Assembly (NCBI RefSeq): GCF_040054535.1
Contig: NC_090785.1
Coordinates: forward strand, 14,049,501-14,113,500
DNA: 64,000 nucleotides
DNA from: Antennarius striatus
Taxonomy: Eukaryota; Chordata; Actinopteri; Lophiiformes; Antennariidae
Direction of reading: 5' to 3'
A program made the position numbers and the translations under genes. Under the pieces are notes generated by a model that did no database searches, was not told the origin of the DNA, and saw only the letters and a program-made list of their open reading frames with translations. This document shows, piece after piece, positions 49,052 through 64,000 of this stretch (positions within the stretch are counted from its first letter, which is position 1; each line of letters begins with the position of its first letter).

Positions 49052-51628
49052 TTAGTGTTCAGAGTAATATTTGTCCCTCAGCCTAAGTGGGATCTCATTC
49101 TCTTCGCTGTGCCTGTTCTTGTTCTGTAGACGTCTCCTCCTTTGCTTCAGGTGGAAAACAGCTGTCACCACCAGCAGACATATTGATGCCAGCATCATAC
49201 CTACGCCTACGAACAATGTCAGCTGAGCAGACTTGCTGTCGTCCACTTCGCAGATGGAGGCCTTTGAGGGAATTTGAACCATGTCATATATCCCTGTCCA
49301 AGTGGGTACCCTGTTCAAGTGGCAGGGCTCCATGCTCTCATTGATTAGCAGATTAACCCAGACAGTGGCATAAAGTGGAGTTGGTCGCCCGCTATCTCTG
49401 ACCACAATGAACAGATGATGCATTCCCAGGTCGCTCGATAGAAGTCGCCGAGCAACAGTGATGTTTCCTGACCTTGATTCCACCTGGAAGGGACTGCTTG
49501 TATGTGCAGCCTCTGATGCTGCAACAGTGTATGTAAGTTCTGCATTTAATCCTGAGTCCCTGTCAATGGCATATATCTTTGTTACCATGGTGCCTGCAAT
49601 GGTTTCTGGGGAGACAGTCAGGCATGATGAGTTGCTGCTGGGAAGGATCACTTCTGGCTGATTGTCATTGATGTCCTCCACAAAGATTGTTATCCTGGCA
49701 ATGGAAGTAAAAGCAACGGGACGCCCATGATCCGTGGCCAGCAGGTAAAGCTCATAACGGTCCTCAACCTCACGGTCCAAAACAGCTGTTGTGCACAATG
49801 TGCCCTGGTTGCTATCTACGACAATTGGTCCACTGCTGTTTGCAACATTCAGCTCTATGGTCCCATTTTCCCCTTCATCTGGGTCTGTCACCTCTATCCC
49901 CCCTACCTGGGTAAACAGCGGTACATTCTCATGAATGAAAAAGATGAAGTGAGGGGTTACAAAAACAGGCTTATTATCATTCTGGTCCAGAACACGAATA
50001 GAAACTGTGGCTACTGATTCTAAGGGAGGAGAGCCACTATCTCGTGCATGCACAGTAAGTTTGTATTCACTCTGAAGTTCCCTATCCAGAGAGGCTAACA
50101 CAGTCAGTTGACCAGTTGTAGGGTCAACTTTAAATATGGCTGGTGCATATTTGTCCGACTTGTAGGTCACCCTGCTGTTGGAACCACTGTCTGCATCTGT
50201 AGCTGAGATATGCATTAGCAACATCCCGGGCTGGTTGTTTTCCTCCACCTGTAGCTGATAGTGAGACTGGAGGAAATGTGGAGCATTATCATTGACATCT
50301 TTCACTATAGCCCTGAACACATGCCTGATAGGAGCAATCGCTGTCCCATCAGCTGATCTCCCATGCCCTACAACAGTAATATGATGCTCACTTTTCATCT
50401 CATAGTCTAGGGGTCTTGAGGTGGAAAGCAGATATTTGCCATTCTGTGGGCTTAGAGTGAATGGAACTTCACCCTCAATGGCAAAAGAAGAGTCTTTATA
50501 GCTGCCCTCAAACTCTAAAATAGCTAAGACAGTGGGGGGCTGGTTCTCTGGTAACATCATAGTCTGGTTTAATTGTTCTGCTATGAACCTGATCTTGATT
50601 GTCAACTCTTTGTTCACCTTGGGGAGCACAGATATAGTTACTTGAGTGACTGCTGGGGGGCAGCGATGGCCACTAGCTAACACTGTCAAGAGCAGCTCCT
50701 CCGACTTGTCGCTCTGGAGGTCCTGTGTTAGTCTGATGTTTCCATCGAGGCTGTCCAGTCTAAAGAGTTTCCTGGCCCGCTCTGACACTTTGGGACTAAA
50801 AGAGTAAATGATGGCTGCATTTGGGCCTAAATCTGGGTCTGTGGCTATAATCTGAGCAACCAAAATGTTCTTGGGGGAGTCTCCAGGGATGGTGACACTT
50901 TGTGGGGTGTCAAAACTAAAGGTTGGGCAGTTGTCATCAACATCTGTCACTGTAACTATCAAAGTTGTTGTACCATTTAAAGGGTTTGAGGAGCAGTCTG
51001 TGGCCACCAGCGCCATCTGGTACTGGTCTTTAGTCTCCCTGTCCAGGGCTGTTTGCACAACCAGCATGATGGTAGACCCATCTTCTTCAACCTGTAAGGT
51101 GAAAACTCCGTCAGAGTCTTCTAGGTGGTACTGCAGCTCACCATTACTTCTGGCATCCCGGTCCTGAGCCCGTTCATCCAATAAGAGGCTAGCACCCACA
51201 GTCACGTCCTCAGGAACACTAAGGTGGATTTCGGTGTTTTCAAAGTGAGGCGCATTGTCATTGATGTCTTCTATGATCACACGAAACTGTACAAGGTCTC
51301 CTGAGGGCCCCACGACTGCATTGTGTAGAATAATGCATTCCTCGCCTTTTGTCTCCTCGGGGCAAAGATCCTCACGATCCATCTTTTTCTCAGTGGTGTA
51401 GAAATTGCCTGTGTTTTCGTCCATCCACAGATATTCCTGGGTCAGGAGCTGGTATGGAGGTGGAAAGTATTTACTGAGTGACCCTGCCAGATTTCCAGGC
51501 TCTTCTTCCTCTGGAATAGAAAACCAGACAGAATCCCCAGAGATCTGCCAGAGATGAACCACAACCAACAGGTTCTGGTGGGAGAAAAAGAAAAGTATGA
51601 AAAATTCTGAAACCGCCAGTATTTTCAA
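49052..51628 (-). CDS. pcdh20: Protocadherin-20, single coding exon
   Basis: 858 aa in one open frame. A hydrophobic N-terminus (residues about 5-32) fits a signal peptide. Cadherin repeats follow, marked by calcium-binding linkers DINDNAPHF, DVDDNCPTF, DVNDNAPHF, DQNDNKPVF and DINDNQPEV and by LDRE/LDYE motifs; six or seven repeats fit. A membrane segment lies near residue 805-827 and the tail is short, ending EIPLRLRDKYYSEH. Match to human PCDH20 is clear in TALDRETKDQYQ, DDNCPTF, IIYSFSPKVS and the linker region. Protocadherin-20 is a homophilic adhesion protein mainly of brain; this is family knowledge. The short tail separates it from delta-2 protocadherins such as PCDH19. A TTTCTCCCACCAG near codon 18 resembles an acceptor, so an alternative upstream first exon is possible. 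Confidence 0.9.
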   Translation of the reverse strand: MKILAVSEFFILFFFSHQNLLVVVHLWQISGDSVWFSIPEEEEPGNLAGSLSKYFPPPYQLLTQEYLWMDENTGNFYTTEKKMDREDLCPEETKGEECIILHNAVVGPSGDLVQFRVIIEDINDNAPHFENTEIHLSVPEDVTVGASLLLDERAQDRDARSNGELQYHLEDSDGVFTLQVEEDGSTIMLVVQTALDRETKDQYQMALVATDCSSNPLNGTTTLIVTVTDVDDNCPTFSFDTPQSVTIPGDSPKNILVAQIIATDPDLGPNAAIIYSFSPKVSERARKLFRLDSLDGNIRLTQDLQSDKSEELLLTVLASGHRCPPAVTQVTISVLPKVNKELTIKIRFIAEQLNQTMMLPENQPPTVLAILEFEGSYKDSSFAIEGEVPFTLSPQNGKYLLSTSRPLDYEMKSEHHITVVGHGRSADGTAIAPIRHVFRAIVKDVNDNAPHFLQSHYQLQVEENNQPGMLLMHISATDADSGSNSRVTYKSDKYAPAIFKVDPTTGQLTVLASLDRELQSEYKLTVHARDSGSPPLESVATVSIRVLDQNDNKPVFVTPHFIFFIHENVPLFTQVGGIEVTDPDEGENGTIELNVANSSGPIVVDSNQGTLCTTAVLDREVEDRYELYLLATDHGRPVAFTSIARITIFVEDINDNQPEVILPSSNSSCLTVSPETIAGTMVTKIYAIDRDSGLNAELTYTVAASEAAHTSSPFQVESRSGNITVARRLLSSDLGMHHLFIVVRDSGRPTPLYATVWVNLLINESMEPCHLNRVPTWTGIYDMVQIPSKASICEVDDSKSAQLTLFVGVGMMLASICLLVVTAVFHLKQRRRRLQNKNRHSEENEIPLRLRDKYYSEH

Positions 51629-51866
51629 TTTTGATTCTTCATTTTTACAACAGTTGAAACTGATGGAACACCATATTTTCCCCTGGGGGAACCTTTTAAA
51701 TACTTTTTTTTTTTTTTTTAAATTTGTGTACTTTAATAATCCCTAAAGGGAAATTAGAAACTCACTGTAGCATACGGTTAGTAATCACACATATGCATGT
51801 CGTGTGTACAGGCCCTGTAACACACTTACACACACACGCACGCACACAAGGGCCTATAGGCATGCA

Positions 51867-51897
<31 letters not shown>

Positions 51898-54192
51898 CGG
51901 GGGTAGAGTGATGGGGCAGCTCCTTCATGGTGCGCCCCTTAATGAGTAACTTCTAATGTGAAGCCCCTCATCTACCCTTACACAAAAAATATAACTATGA
52001 ATAAATTTGACATTACCAAGAAAAATTATTACATTATTTAAAAATACTTTCATTAAAATTTCATTTAGTATGTTAAGCTGCTGAAATAATACCAGCTTTC
52101 ACACAAGTGAGAAACTTCATTGCCGTTCCAGGTACTCATCACATTTTGTGATTTTTATAGTTTTTAAAATTGAGCACTAATGAAAAGCGATCTAGATAAC
52201 ATTCACTCTGTGAGAAACACTGAGTCAGTAATTAGATATCATTCGATCGGAACCTCTTTGCTTTTCCTTTGACTCACTGACCTGTAGCAGCCCAGCCCAG
52301 TTCATATTATGAGGAGTCTCATGGCCCATCGCCCTCTCACATGTTATCCAAGTTCCCAGGTAGCAAGTGAATGCTGAGGACGGAGGCTTTGACCTAAACC
52401 TGGACAGCTGCTGACAGAATGAGTTCCAAGCTCCACCTACCCACACTTACCATGTGTGAGAGGCTTACACAGGGGAAAACAGAGGAACAAACAGGTTTAT
52501 CTGCATGATTTGAACTCATGTACTGTACCTCCTTCTTTTAAAACGAACAAAGCAGTGAGTAAGCGTGGGCCTTGTGTTATGTAAATCTCTTTCATGCAAA
52601 CTGTGTTAGGCAGGATTAATGCATTAATACAAAACTTGTTTGCGCACGTATTTTTCAATAGCACACCTGGCACCTGTTTTTAAAAAAAATACTTCATTGC
52701 ACTATAGCAGTCCCGAAATCATGTTTTGATCTCAGTTTTGTTTTCTGGTTTTCCTCTGGTCAAATTTGTTCAAGGCTGTATCTCCTGGAGATGAAGAATT
52801 CTTAAACAAAATGACAACCAGACAGCATTCAGGGAGCACGGACCTCCATTTATAACTTAAATGAATATACTTCCTTTGTGAGGATAACAGTGTTAATATT
52901 TTATGGTACTTCTTGCACACATGGGACTAAACAGGTGCTTGCTTCTTCTGCAGGTGAACACCGGTGGGAAGTACAATTTCATAGTACAGTACATTTCAGA
53001 CTATCCTTGTTTTTCTTTTTTGCTCTACATTTATTTGATGAATTTAGTTACCACCAACAAGGAAGTAATGTTGTAACCACCATCTGTTAGTTTATCAAAC
53101 AACTACAAAATAGATTTTCATGAAAGTTGGCGGCAGAGTTGGAAGGGTGGCAGAAAATACTAAATAAATCTGAATGCAGATGAAGAGGTAGATGATTTTT
53201 TAGCATTAGAATCTTGAGCAGTCATTCTGATATCTGTTTGGAACTTGGATTTAATTAAGGAAAGCTATTGGAGGTATATACTTTACTGAGTGCCATTCTA
53301 GTTTCTAATTACTATGTAGATTAAGTATTTAGATAGAAATATGGTGAAACCTGATTGCTTAAATGACCCAGGTGTATATTCAATAATAAAAGTAAACCCA
53401 TTCTGATTAGTTACATTTCAGTGCTAAAGACATGTAAGCACTATAAGATACCACGAATGATGTAGCCATGCCAAAGTGTGCTTTTCTGCATTCTTAGTAC
53501 TTTTGACAATTACATTTTGGTGTAATTGAATAGCAGGATCTATGTGCCTCTTCTGCCACAGGCGACACCGGTAGAACCACTGAGGTCCTCTGTCGGAAGA
53601 GCAGAGTACTACACCATTACTGCAGAGGAATCCCTCATCCGTTTCACTTACACCTTTGTGCAAATTTAATGCCTTCTGTTGAATTATGGTTAGCTCAAAC
53701 AGAGTCAACAATTTAGATTTAAAAAAAAAATCACACCACAGCAGCCACTACAGATGAGTACAAATATCCCTAATAAGGTGATGTGAAGGGGCCCTGTCCA
53801 TTCCATCCACCCGTCGGTCTGTTTGTTTGAAATAAGAACAAATTTAATGATAAATGTCTTTTATTTTTATTTTTTTCACAGCATCCAAATTCTGAACGGG
53901 CGCATTTTTGCTATTTATCACCGTTTATCATCGGTTTGGCTTTTTCTGTATTTGTTTCCTTGGCTACAAAATATGGTTCAAAGATTTGTTTCAGATGACG
54001 GTTTTCAGAGCAAAACTCTTCCAAGAAACTTTTTTTGAACACAACGTGTTTATTTAATACTTTTATTTATGGACCTATATTTTTTTTATCCCACACTTAA
54101 CCAAGAAAACTTCACCCAGCGTTTTTGGAACTCTATTGAAGAAAGAAGTTTTTGCTTCAGGTTTAATTATTTTGTCTCTCGCTGCTTCAGCT
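51629..54192. other. Upstream region of pcdh20, no gene seen
   Basis: Should hold the pcdh20 promoter. A (GT)n tract lies at about 51870-51896, with CA-rich sequence at 51828-51848. No supported exon. Short open frames at 52225-52446 and 53424-53711 lack similarity. Confidence 0.5.
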
Positions 54193-54198
54193 CAAATC
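54193..54198. repeat. Target-site duplication, left copy (CAAATC)
   Basis: CAAATC directly precedes the left terminal inverted repeat at 54199. The same six bases directly follow the right end at 55004-55009. Confidence 0.85.
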
Positions 54199-54423
54199 TA
54201 CGGCAGCGTAGAGCTGCCACACCAAGAAAATAAAAACCGGGACGTATCACGTTATTTCGTGATACGTATCTCGGAATTTCGTGATAGTATCTCGGAATTT
54301 CGTGATACGTATCTCGGAATTCCGTGATAGTATCTCGGAATTCCGTGATAGTATCTCGGAATTCCGTGATAGTATCTCGGAATTTCGTGATACGTATCAC
54401 GTTATTTCGTGATAAAATGTTAT

Positions 54424-54511
54424 GTTGACCCGCGACCTGCGTTTGCGGATTAAGCGGTTTAGAAGATGAATGAATGAATGACTGAATGAATGAATGAATG
54501 AATGAATGAAT
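54424..54511 (+). repeat. Tail of a SINE-like repeat with (TGAA)n, nested in the transposon
   Basis: It reads gacccgcgacctgcgtttgc, then ggattaagcggtttagaaga, then about ten tgaa units. This is the 3' end of the repeat family also found reversed at 41462-41650. It sits between the left inverted repeat and the transposase remnant of the host transposon. Confidence 0.75.
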
Positions 54512-54758
54512 GTCATGTTGACATGATGGAGCTTGTATCCATGCAGCCGGCTGTGTCCCTCCAGCTCATCAATGAGGAACGACCCTCAAGAGGGTCCGAC
54601 TCGTTTTTCCTCCGGTATAGCCCCATCTTTTTCAAGTGTCGTCTTAGGGTACGCATGCTTATATAAATTTCATCCACGGAGCCCAAAAACTGTAAAATCT
54701 CACCATGTCTCAAGCCAAGCATGAAATATAATTCAATGGCATCATGTAAAGGAGCCAT
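54512..54758 (-). pseudogene. Truncated N-terminus of a DDE/integrase-like transposase
   Basis: The minus-strand frame starts MAPLHDAIELYFMLGLRHGE and continues with ISMRTLRRHLKKMGLYRRKN. This is a helix-turn-helix start like those of fish transposases with an integrase core. Only about 60 residues keep that pattern. Downstream, similarity appears to shift to another frame (around LHGYKLHHVNM), and the sequence then stops at the nested repeat. No catalytic core is present, so it cannot make transposase. Confidence 0.65.
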
Positions 54759-55003
54759 GATTTACTGATGGCCAGCAGACAGTAAATGAAACCACTTTAA
54801 AAAGTCCTATCACGTTATTTCGTGAAACGTATCACAAAATAACGAGATACGTATCACAAAATTACGTGATACTATCACGAAATTCCGAGATACGTATCAC
54901 GAAATTCCGAGATACTATCACGAAATTCCGAGATACGTATCACGAAATAACGTGATACGTCCCGGTTTTTATTTTCTTGGTGTGGCAGCTCTACGCTTCC
55001 GTA

Positions 55004-55009
55004 CAAATC
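55004..55009. repeat. Target-site duplication, right copy (CAAATC)
   Basis: Matches 54193-54198 exactly and fixes the right end of the transposon at 55003. Confidence 0.85.
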
Positions 55010-55292
55010 AGTGTGACTCTTGCATGAATAACACAATAAACTGACTTCATGTCTAGACAGAGTTTTCTAACCGGGAGTACCGCGGTGTCATCCGCGTGTG
55101 GTTTTCCGGTGAACGTCCCGCCCACTGTTTCCGGTTACAGCTCAGCGGTGAGTTTTCTTTGCGCTCTGATTGGCTTGTCGTGTCAGCTGGCGAATGGGCG
55201 TGGACCTGCTTGAGTTTAAACCGCAGAGCCAGTGGGCTCATCAGCGCTCGGAGGTACAGCAGACTGGTGACGGCCTGGTCCACGGCTAAGAC

Positions 55293-57858
55293 ATGTCCAC
55301 AGGTGAGTCCTCTGTGGAGCGAACAGCAAACCAGGATGTTATCTATTCGAGTACTAACATTTTAATACAAATTAAAAGTGGAAGTTACCCTGAGAGAATG
55401 AGAACTTGTTAACTTTTTGAAATCCACATTTGTTCATAACTTACAGAAGTTGTTGAATGTGTGTGTTCATATTTATCAAGGCTTCTGGCAACTCCTGTTC
55501 TCTTCCCATATTCTACTTTTAACTTCATCGTGTATAAATTTCATACTATCCACACAAACTGTCATGACTAATACTGTAACAGTGGTTTTTACCATAAACC
55601 ACAATGACTTGGATGTAATATTTGTTCAATTCCAGTTTGTACACTAGATATTTTTAAAGCTGTAACTTTGCTTCAAAGGGCTGTTGGGTATTTTTGCTCC
55701 CTGAAATCATCTTAGATGAGCGTCACGTTTTTCTTCAAGTGCAACATGATTCATGGTTTCCCTCCAACTGCTGTCACATTTTCCGCAGACTTAGAGCTTG
55801 AGCTTGGCGAGTTGCTGCATGAATTCCAGGATGTGGTGGAGGAGCTGAAGTCCCCTTCTAGAAGCAGATCTCATGCCTACCAGCACATCCTGCAGGAGGC
55901 GAAAAGTCGCACAGGAATGGGGGAAGACAGCGGGGTGGAAGATTCAGATTACAGTGAGTGACAGATTTGTTACCTGTGTCATTGTAATAAAAATAATGTT
56001 GATCATTCAGAGGGTTGGGGAAGTAAAGCCTTTCTGGCGCATCAATTTCAGGTGGGTGAGGTTGCATAAAGTCTATTTATCAGCACAAACAACTGCAGCT
56101 TGACATTTTCAATTTGCATGGAATTAGTGGTACAAGAGGACACGTCCCTGGACTCTTGTATTAAAGTGGCTGTTTTGCTCATGACAATACAGTTGATGCA
56201 CTGGAATGAACTGCAATTTTAGATAACCTATCGTCTGTAATTGTCTGAGTTTTTCGCTGCTTTATCCGTTGTGTTTGTCGACAGTTATGAGATAAAAGGA
56301 GGAAGCGAGCTTCTCTGCTCCCATGCGTCGTCATTATTGTAACTCTTTTGGCCCCCCGAACATTTCTCGAGCCAAACACGCTCACAAAAGCTGACACTCA
56401 CAGCGAGTATGCCTTTGCCTTCACTTGACTGTGTGCTGCAGTCATTGTGTTTGGCTGTATCATTGTGTTACAGTTGTTGTCATAGTAGGTGTTGATCATT
56501 TGCATGGGCTGGCCTTGCTGCTTGTCATCTGTTTATCTCTACTAACCCCCCCCCCCCCCCCCCCTGCCTCCCACCCCCCCCAGGCAGCGAAGCTTCTTTG
56601 GGAAACAGTTTGAACACCAGCGAGGAGGAGCTGCACACAGCAGGCATAACGCTGGCACCAAAAGGTACGAGAGTCTCCCATCAGCCTATCTGCATCCAGA
56701 TAGCCCCACTGAAACGGCGATCACTATCACGTCTGCTCTGATCACTATCACAGCCTCAGAGAAACACACAAACCCCTCCAGGAGCTGGGAGCTCTTTAGT
56801 TTTTAACACAACAAAGCCCCACCGCTGTGGTCGTGATGTCACAGCTGCTCCCTCCTGCATGCTTCCTGCTGGGGCTATTTGTGTTTTTACATGTCGAGAC
56901 AGGCTCAGGTGTGTTTGAATGACATAAGCTACCATTACCTTTCAAAAAGGTGACCAGGGTGTGTCACTCACAGAGAGCCTTACCTCATTTACGACAGAGA
57001 CCCCAGCTGGATCCACCAAGCTGTGGAGAAATGGCTTTAAAATATAAAGCTCAAGATGAGCTTCATCATAAATTGCAGAAAAGAAACTGTGGCTCTTTTC
57101 TTGAAACTCAGAAGCTGTTTGCTAAAAAATGTGCAGTCATTTTTAGTTTTCACGTCTGATCCAATGGAAATACCATAAAACTCAGCCACATTTCTCCACA
57201 AAAATGTTCCACTGCTGCTTTTTTTCCTTCAGATTCTCAAATTTCTTGACTTTCTCTCCTCTTTCTGCAGCCAAGCTGGGAGACACAAGAGATCTTGAGA
57301 GTTTTATCAACATGTTGGACCAGGAACTTGCAGGTTTGTCTGTTGGAGAATTACACCCCCTATCACTCAATCTCAATTTATTCTCTTTTCACTTGACAAG
57401 TTAGTAATGTTGGTAGACGCTCACAGAGCTCACATTACACACTGAAGTAGTATTGTGTGGTAGAGGCCACTTTGTGTCTACTCTGTGCAACACCCCCAGT
57501 TTATCTCTTCGCACCTCTTGTGTGTAAATGTGTCTGGATGATCTGAACTACCTTTAGTGATAATAGCATACTTGACTGCATGAGCATTGTGGTTCTGCTA
57601 TCAGCACTAAAGCAGTGGTGTTTCAGAGGCTGTGAACACAAGCCCTGTGAACACACACCCCCACACACACTCACAAACCGCAAAAGAACAAAGCATACAT
57701 CCTCTGCTATCAGTAATCTAGACATAGAGATAACTAATGTTACAAATTAATCATAAACCCCCTACATCTTTACAAGGCTGTTATTCAGTGTTTGCTTGGC
57801 TTCTTATTCTGGCTTCTTACCTTCTGCAGTTTTCTCTTTCTGTTTTGCAGAAATGTGA
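55293..57858 (+). CDS. rgcc: Regulator of cell cycle RGCC (RGC-32)
   Basis: Five exons: 55293-55302, 55789-55953, 56584-56664, 57271-57333, 57851-57858. Total 327 nt, 108 aa (human RGCC 137 aa). All internal junctions are in phase 1. The last coding exon adds just AA ATG TGA, giving the end LDQELAEM (human LDKTLASM). Matches to RGCC: the acidic helical start DLELELGELLHEFQDVVEEL, SGVEDSDYSSEASLGNSL, and KAKLGDTRDLESFI before the end. RGCC responds to complement and p53 and modulates CDK1 and TGF-beta/SMAD signalling; this is family knowledge. The N-terminus is shorter than the alanine-rich mammalian one. AATAAA at 58419-58424 is the likely poly(A) signal. Confidence 0.92.
56546..56564. repeat. 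C19 homopolymer before the rgcc exon 3 acceptor
   Basis: Nineteen consecutive C residues followed by tgcctcccaccccccccag form the polypyrimidine tract of rgcc exon 3. Such runs are length-unstable and could also fold as an i-motif, with a G-quadruplex on the other strand. Confidence 0.9.
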
Positions 57859-62950
<5,092 letters not shown>

Positions 62951-63822
62951 GAGAGGAACTCATGTATTCAAGTCAGTCTCAATGTATTTGATCTGAAAGG
63001 TCTATAAAAAGCCTGGTAGCATGGATTAGCACTGCATATCAAATTGATGCCACTGAGAGTGAACATAATGTGATCTAAGTGATAAGATACTTTAAGGAAG
63101 TCCTCTGGGAGTCCTCTGTAGTCAGTACCAGAGCAGCGCAGGCTGGCAAGTTCAGACGCCAAACTGATGCAACCTTCCCTTGCCACCAGCAACCTAGATC
63201 TGAAAAAAGGCATTAGTGGACTGCCATCTGATGGTGAACTCCAGCTGATGCAATTTAAAGATAATGGGTCACACCTCAGCTGCAGAAACAACTTGGTAAA
63301 AGTAGCTCAAATCTGCAAGTCAACGCTGCGAACTATGCAAGCACGTCAGAAGGCAGTTGTGAATCTTCCCAGCAAACTTGTTCTCCCAACACACCGTCAG
63401 ACCCCAAACAACGACTAGAAAAATTAGCCGTCGAGCAATATCTCTTGGAAACAGGATTTTCTGGACAGAAAACAGGATAGATACCATGTAGAGGCTTAAA
63501 ATGTGCTTGTTTCCTGCTGTTGTTACTTCCCTCACTCACACTGGGAGGATACATGCTGTAGTCTCAGCGTCCTCCTTGGGATTTCGAGGCTATCCATCTT
63601 ACAGGGGGGAGATCATTAAATAGTCGAAAGGCAGCTTTAGGCCAGGGGCAGGTGGGACTGCTTGTACTGGATGGAGTAACGGCTGTTACTGTGCTTTACT
63701 GGGCCCCCATAAAAACCAAAACAGCCTCTTTAGCTGTTGAAAAGCTCATTACTGTAGAGGTCGTTCCATTCTCACAAAGCAGCTGCAGTTTGTCACACCC
63801 ACTCACCGCCATATACAAATAT

Positions 63823-63955
<133 letters not shown>

Positions 63956-63956
<1 letters not shown>

Positions 63957-64000
63957 GTGCCTTGTGAAAGTATTGGCCCCCCCCAAAACTTTTTGACATT
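63956..64000 (+). mobile_element. 5' end of a Tc1/mariner-like transposon, cut by the window edge
   Basis: The phrase cagtgccttgtgaaagtatt followed by ggccccccccaaaacttttt matches the common fish Tc1-like terminus (cagtgccttgcgaaagtatt with ggccccctt) from memory. Only about 45 bases are inside the window, so I cannot say whether the element is complete. Confidence 0.65.

Larger units (their letters stand above)
54199..55003. mobile_element. Non-autonomous DNA transposon, IS3EU-like, with long inverted repeats
   Basis: 805-bp element. Both ends begin TACGG(C/A)AGCGTAGAGCTG and continue near-identically for over 100 bp through ccacaccaagaaaataaaaa, then run into tandem 20-22-bp units like gtatctcggaatttcgtgat. 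The left inverted repeat spans about 54199-54414 and the right about 54808-55003. A perfect 6-bp duplication CAAATC flanks it. Between the repeats lie a fragment of a transposase-like frame (minus strand) and a SINE-like tail. The 6-bp duplication and the transposase resemblance suggest the IS3EU superfamily; the family name is from memory and should be checked. High similarity of the two ends suggests it is not very old. Confidence 0.85.

Noticed and set aside
54193-55009. Considered a CRISPR-like array because of the evenly repeated 21-bp units
   Set aside because: The units are adjacent with no unique spacers, are mirrored at both ends of an element with a target duplication, and the genome is vertebrate.

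Overview
The window is nuclear DNA of a bony fish (teleost). The genes are split by short introns with GT-AG junctions, the intergenic DNA is full of (CA)n, (TCTG)n and (AT)n microsatellites and fish-type DNA transposons, and the proteins are vertebrate families in vertebrate gene order. I rebuilt nine gene models exon by exon. In every multi-exon model the reading-frame phases close, which is the main support for the coordinates.

Layout, left to right. 1-2900: AT-rich flank with a repeat built of GGTCA-rich units. 2902-6775 (+): gcna, an acidic disordered tail plus an SprT-like zinc metalloprotease. 7771-9011 (+): an odorant-receptor-like GPCR with introns. 10002-11201 (-): centrin (cetn2-like). 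12299-14597 (+): nsdhl, a sterol C4-decarboxylase. The two share a divergent promoter with four CCAAT boxes and a sterol-regulatory-element-like site. 17972-30467 (+): znf185, a LIM-domain cytoskeletal protein made of about 30 small exons plus one 1-kb repetitive exon, and carrying an internal duplication. 31565-33704 (-): fut11 (POFUT4), whose last intron appears to be GC-AG. 35916-36527 (+): rab9b. 40596-46270 (-): plp1 of the DM20 type, with a probable second 3' terminal exon at 39029-39202. 49052-51628 (-): pcdh20, single coding exon. 54199-55003: a non-autonomous DNA transposon with long inverted repeats and a 6-bp target duplication. 55293-57858 (+): rgcc, a small cell-cycle regulator. 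57859-62820: about 5 kb with no gene that I can see. The window ends in (GT)n and (AT)n arrays and the first bases of a Tc1/mariner-like element.

Context. CETN2-NSDHL-ZNF185 are neighbours on human Xq28, PLP1-RAB9B on Xq22 and GCNA on Xq13, so the left two thirds is largely an ancestral X-type block with fut11 (human 10q) inserted. PCDH20 and RGCC both lie on human 13q, so a rearrangement boundary probably falls between plp1 and pcdh20. The genes do not form one pathway. The clearest functional pairing is the shared cetn2/nsdhl promoter. I saw no CRISPR array, no bacterial-type operon, no tRNA or rRNA gene and no retroviral or Polinton remnant. The most unusual items are the second plp1 terminal exon, the znf185 exon duplication, the GC-AG intron and the well-delimited transposon.
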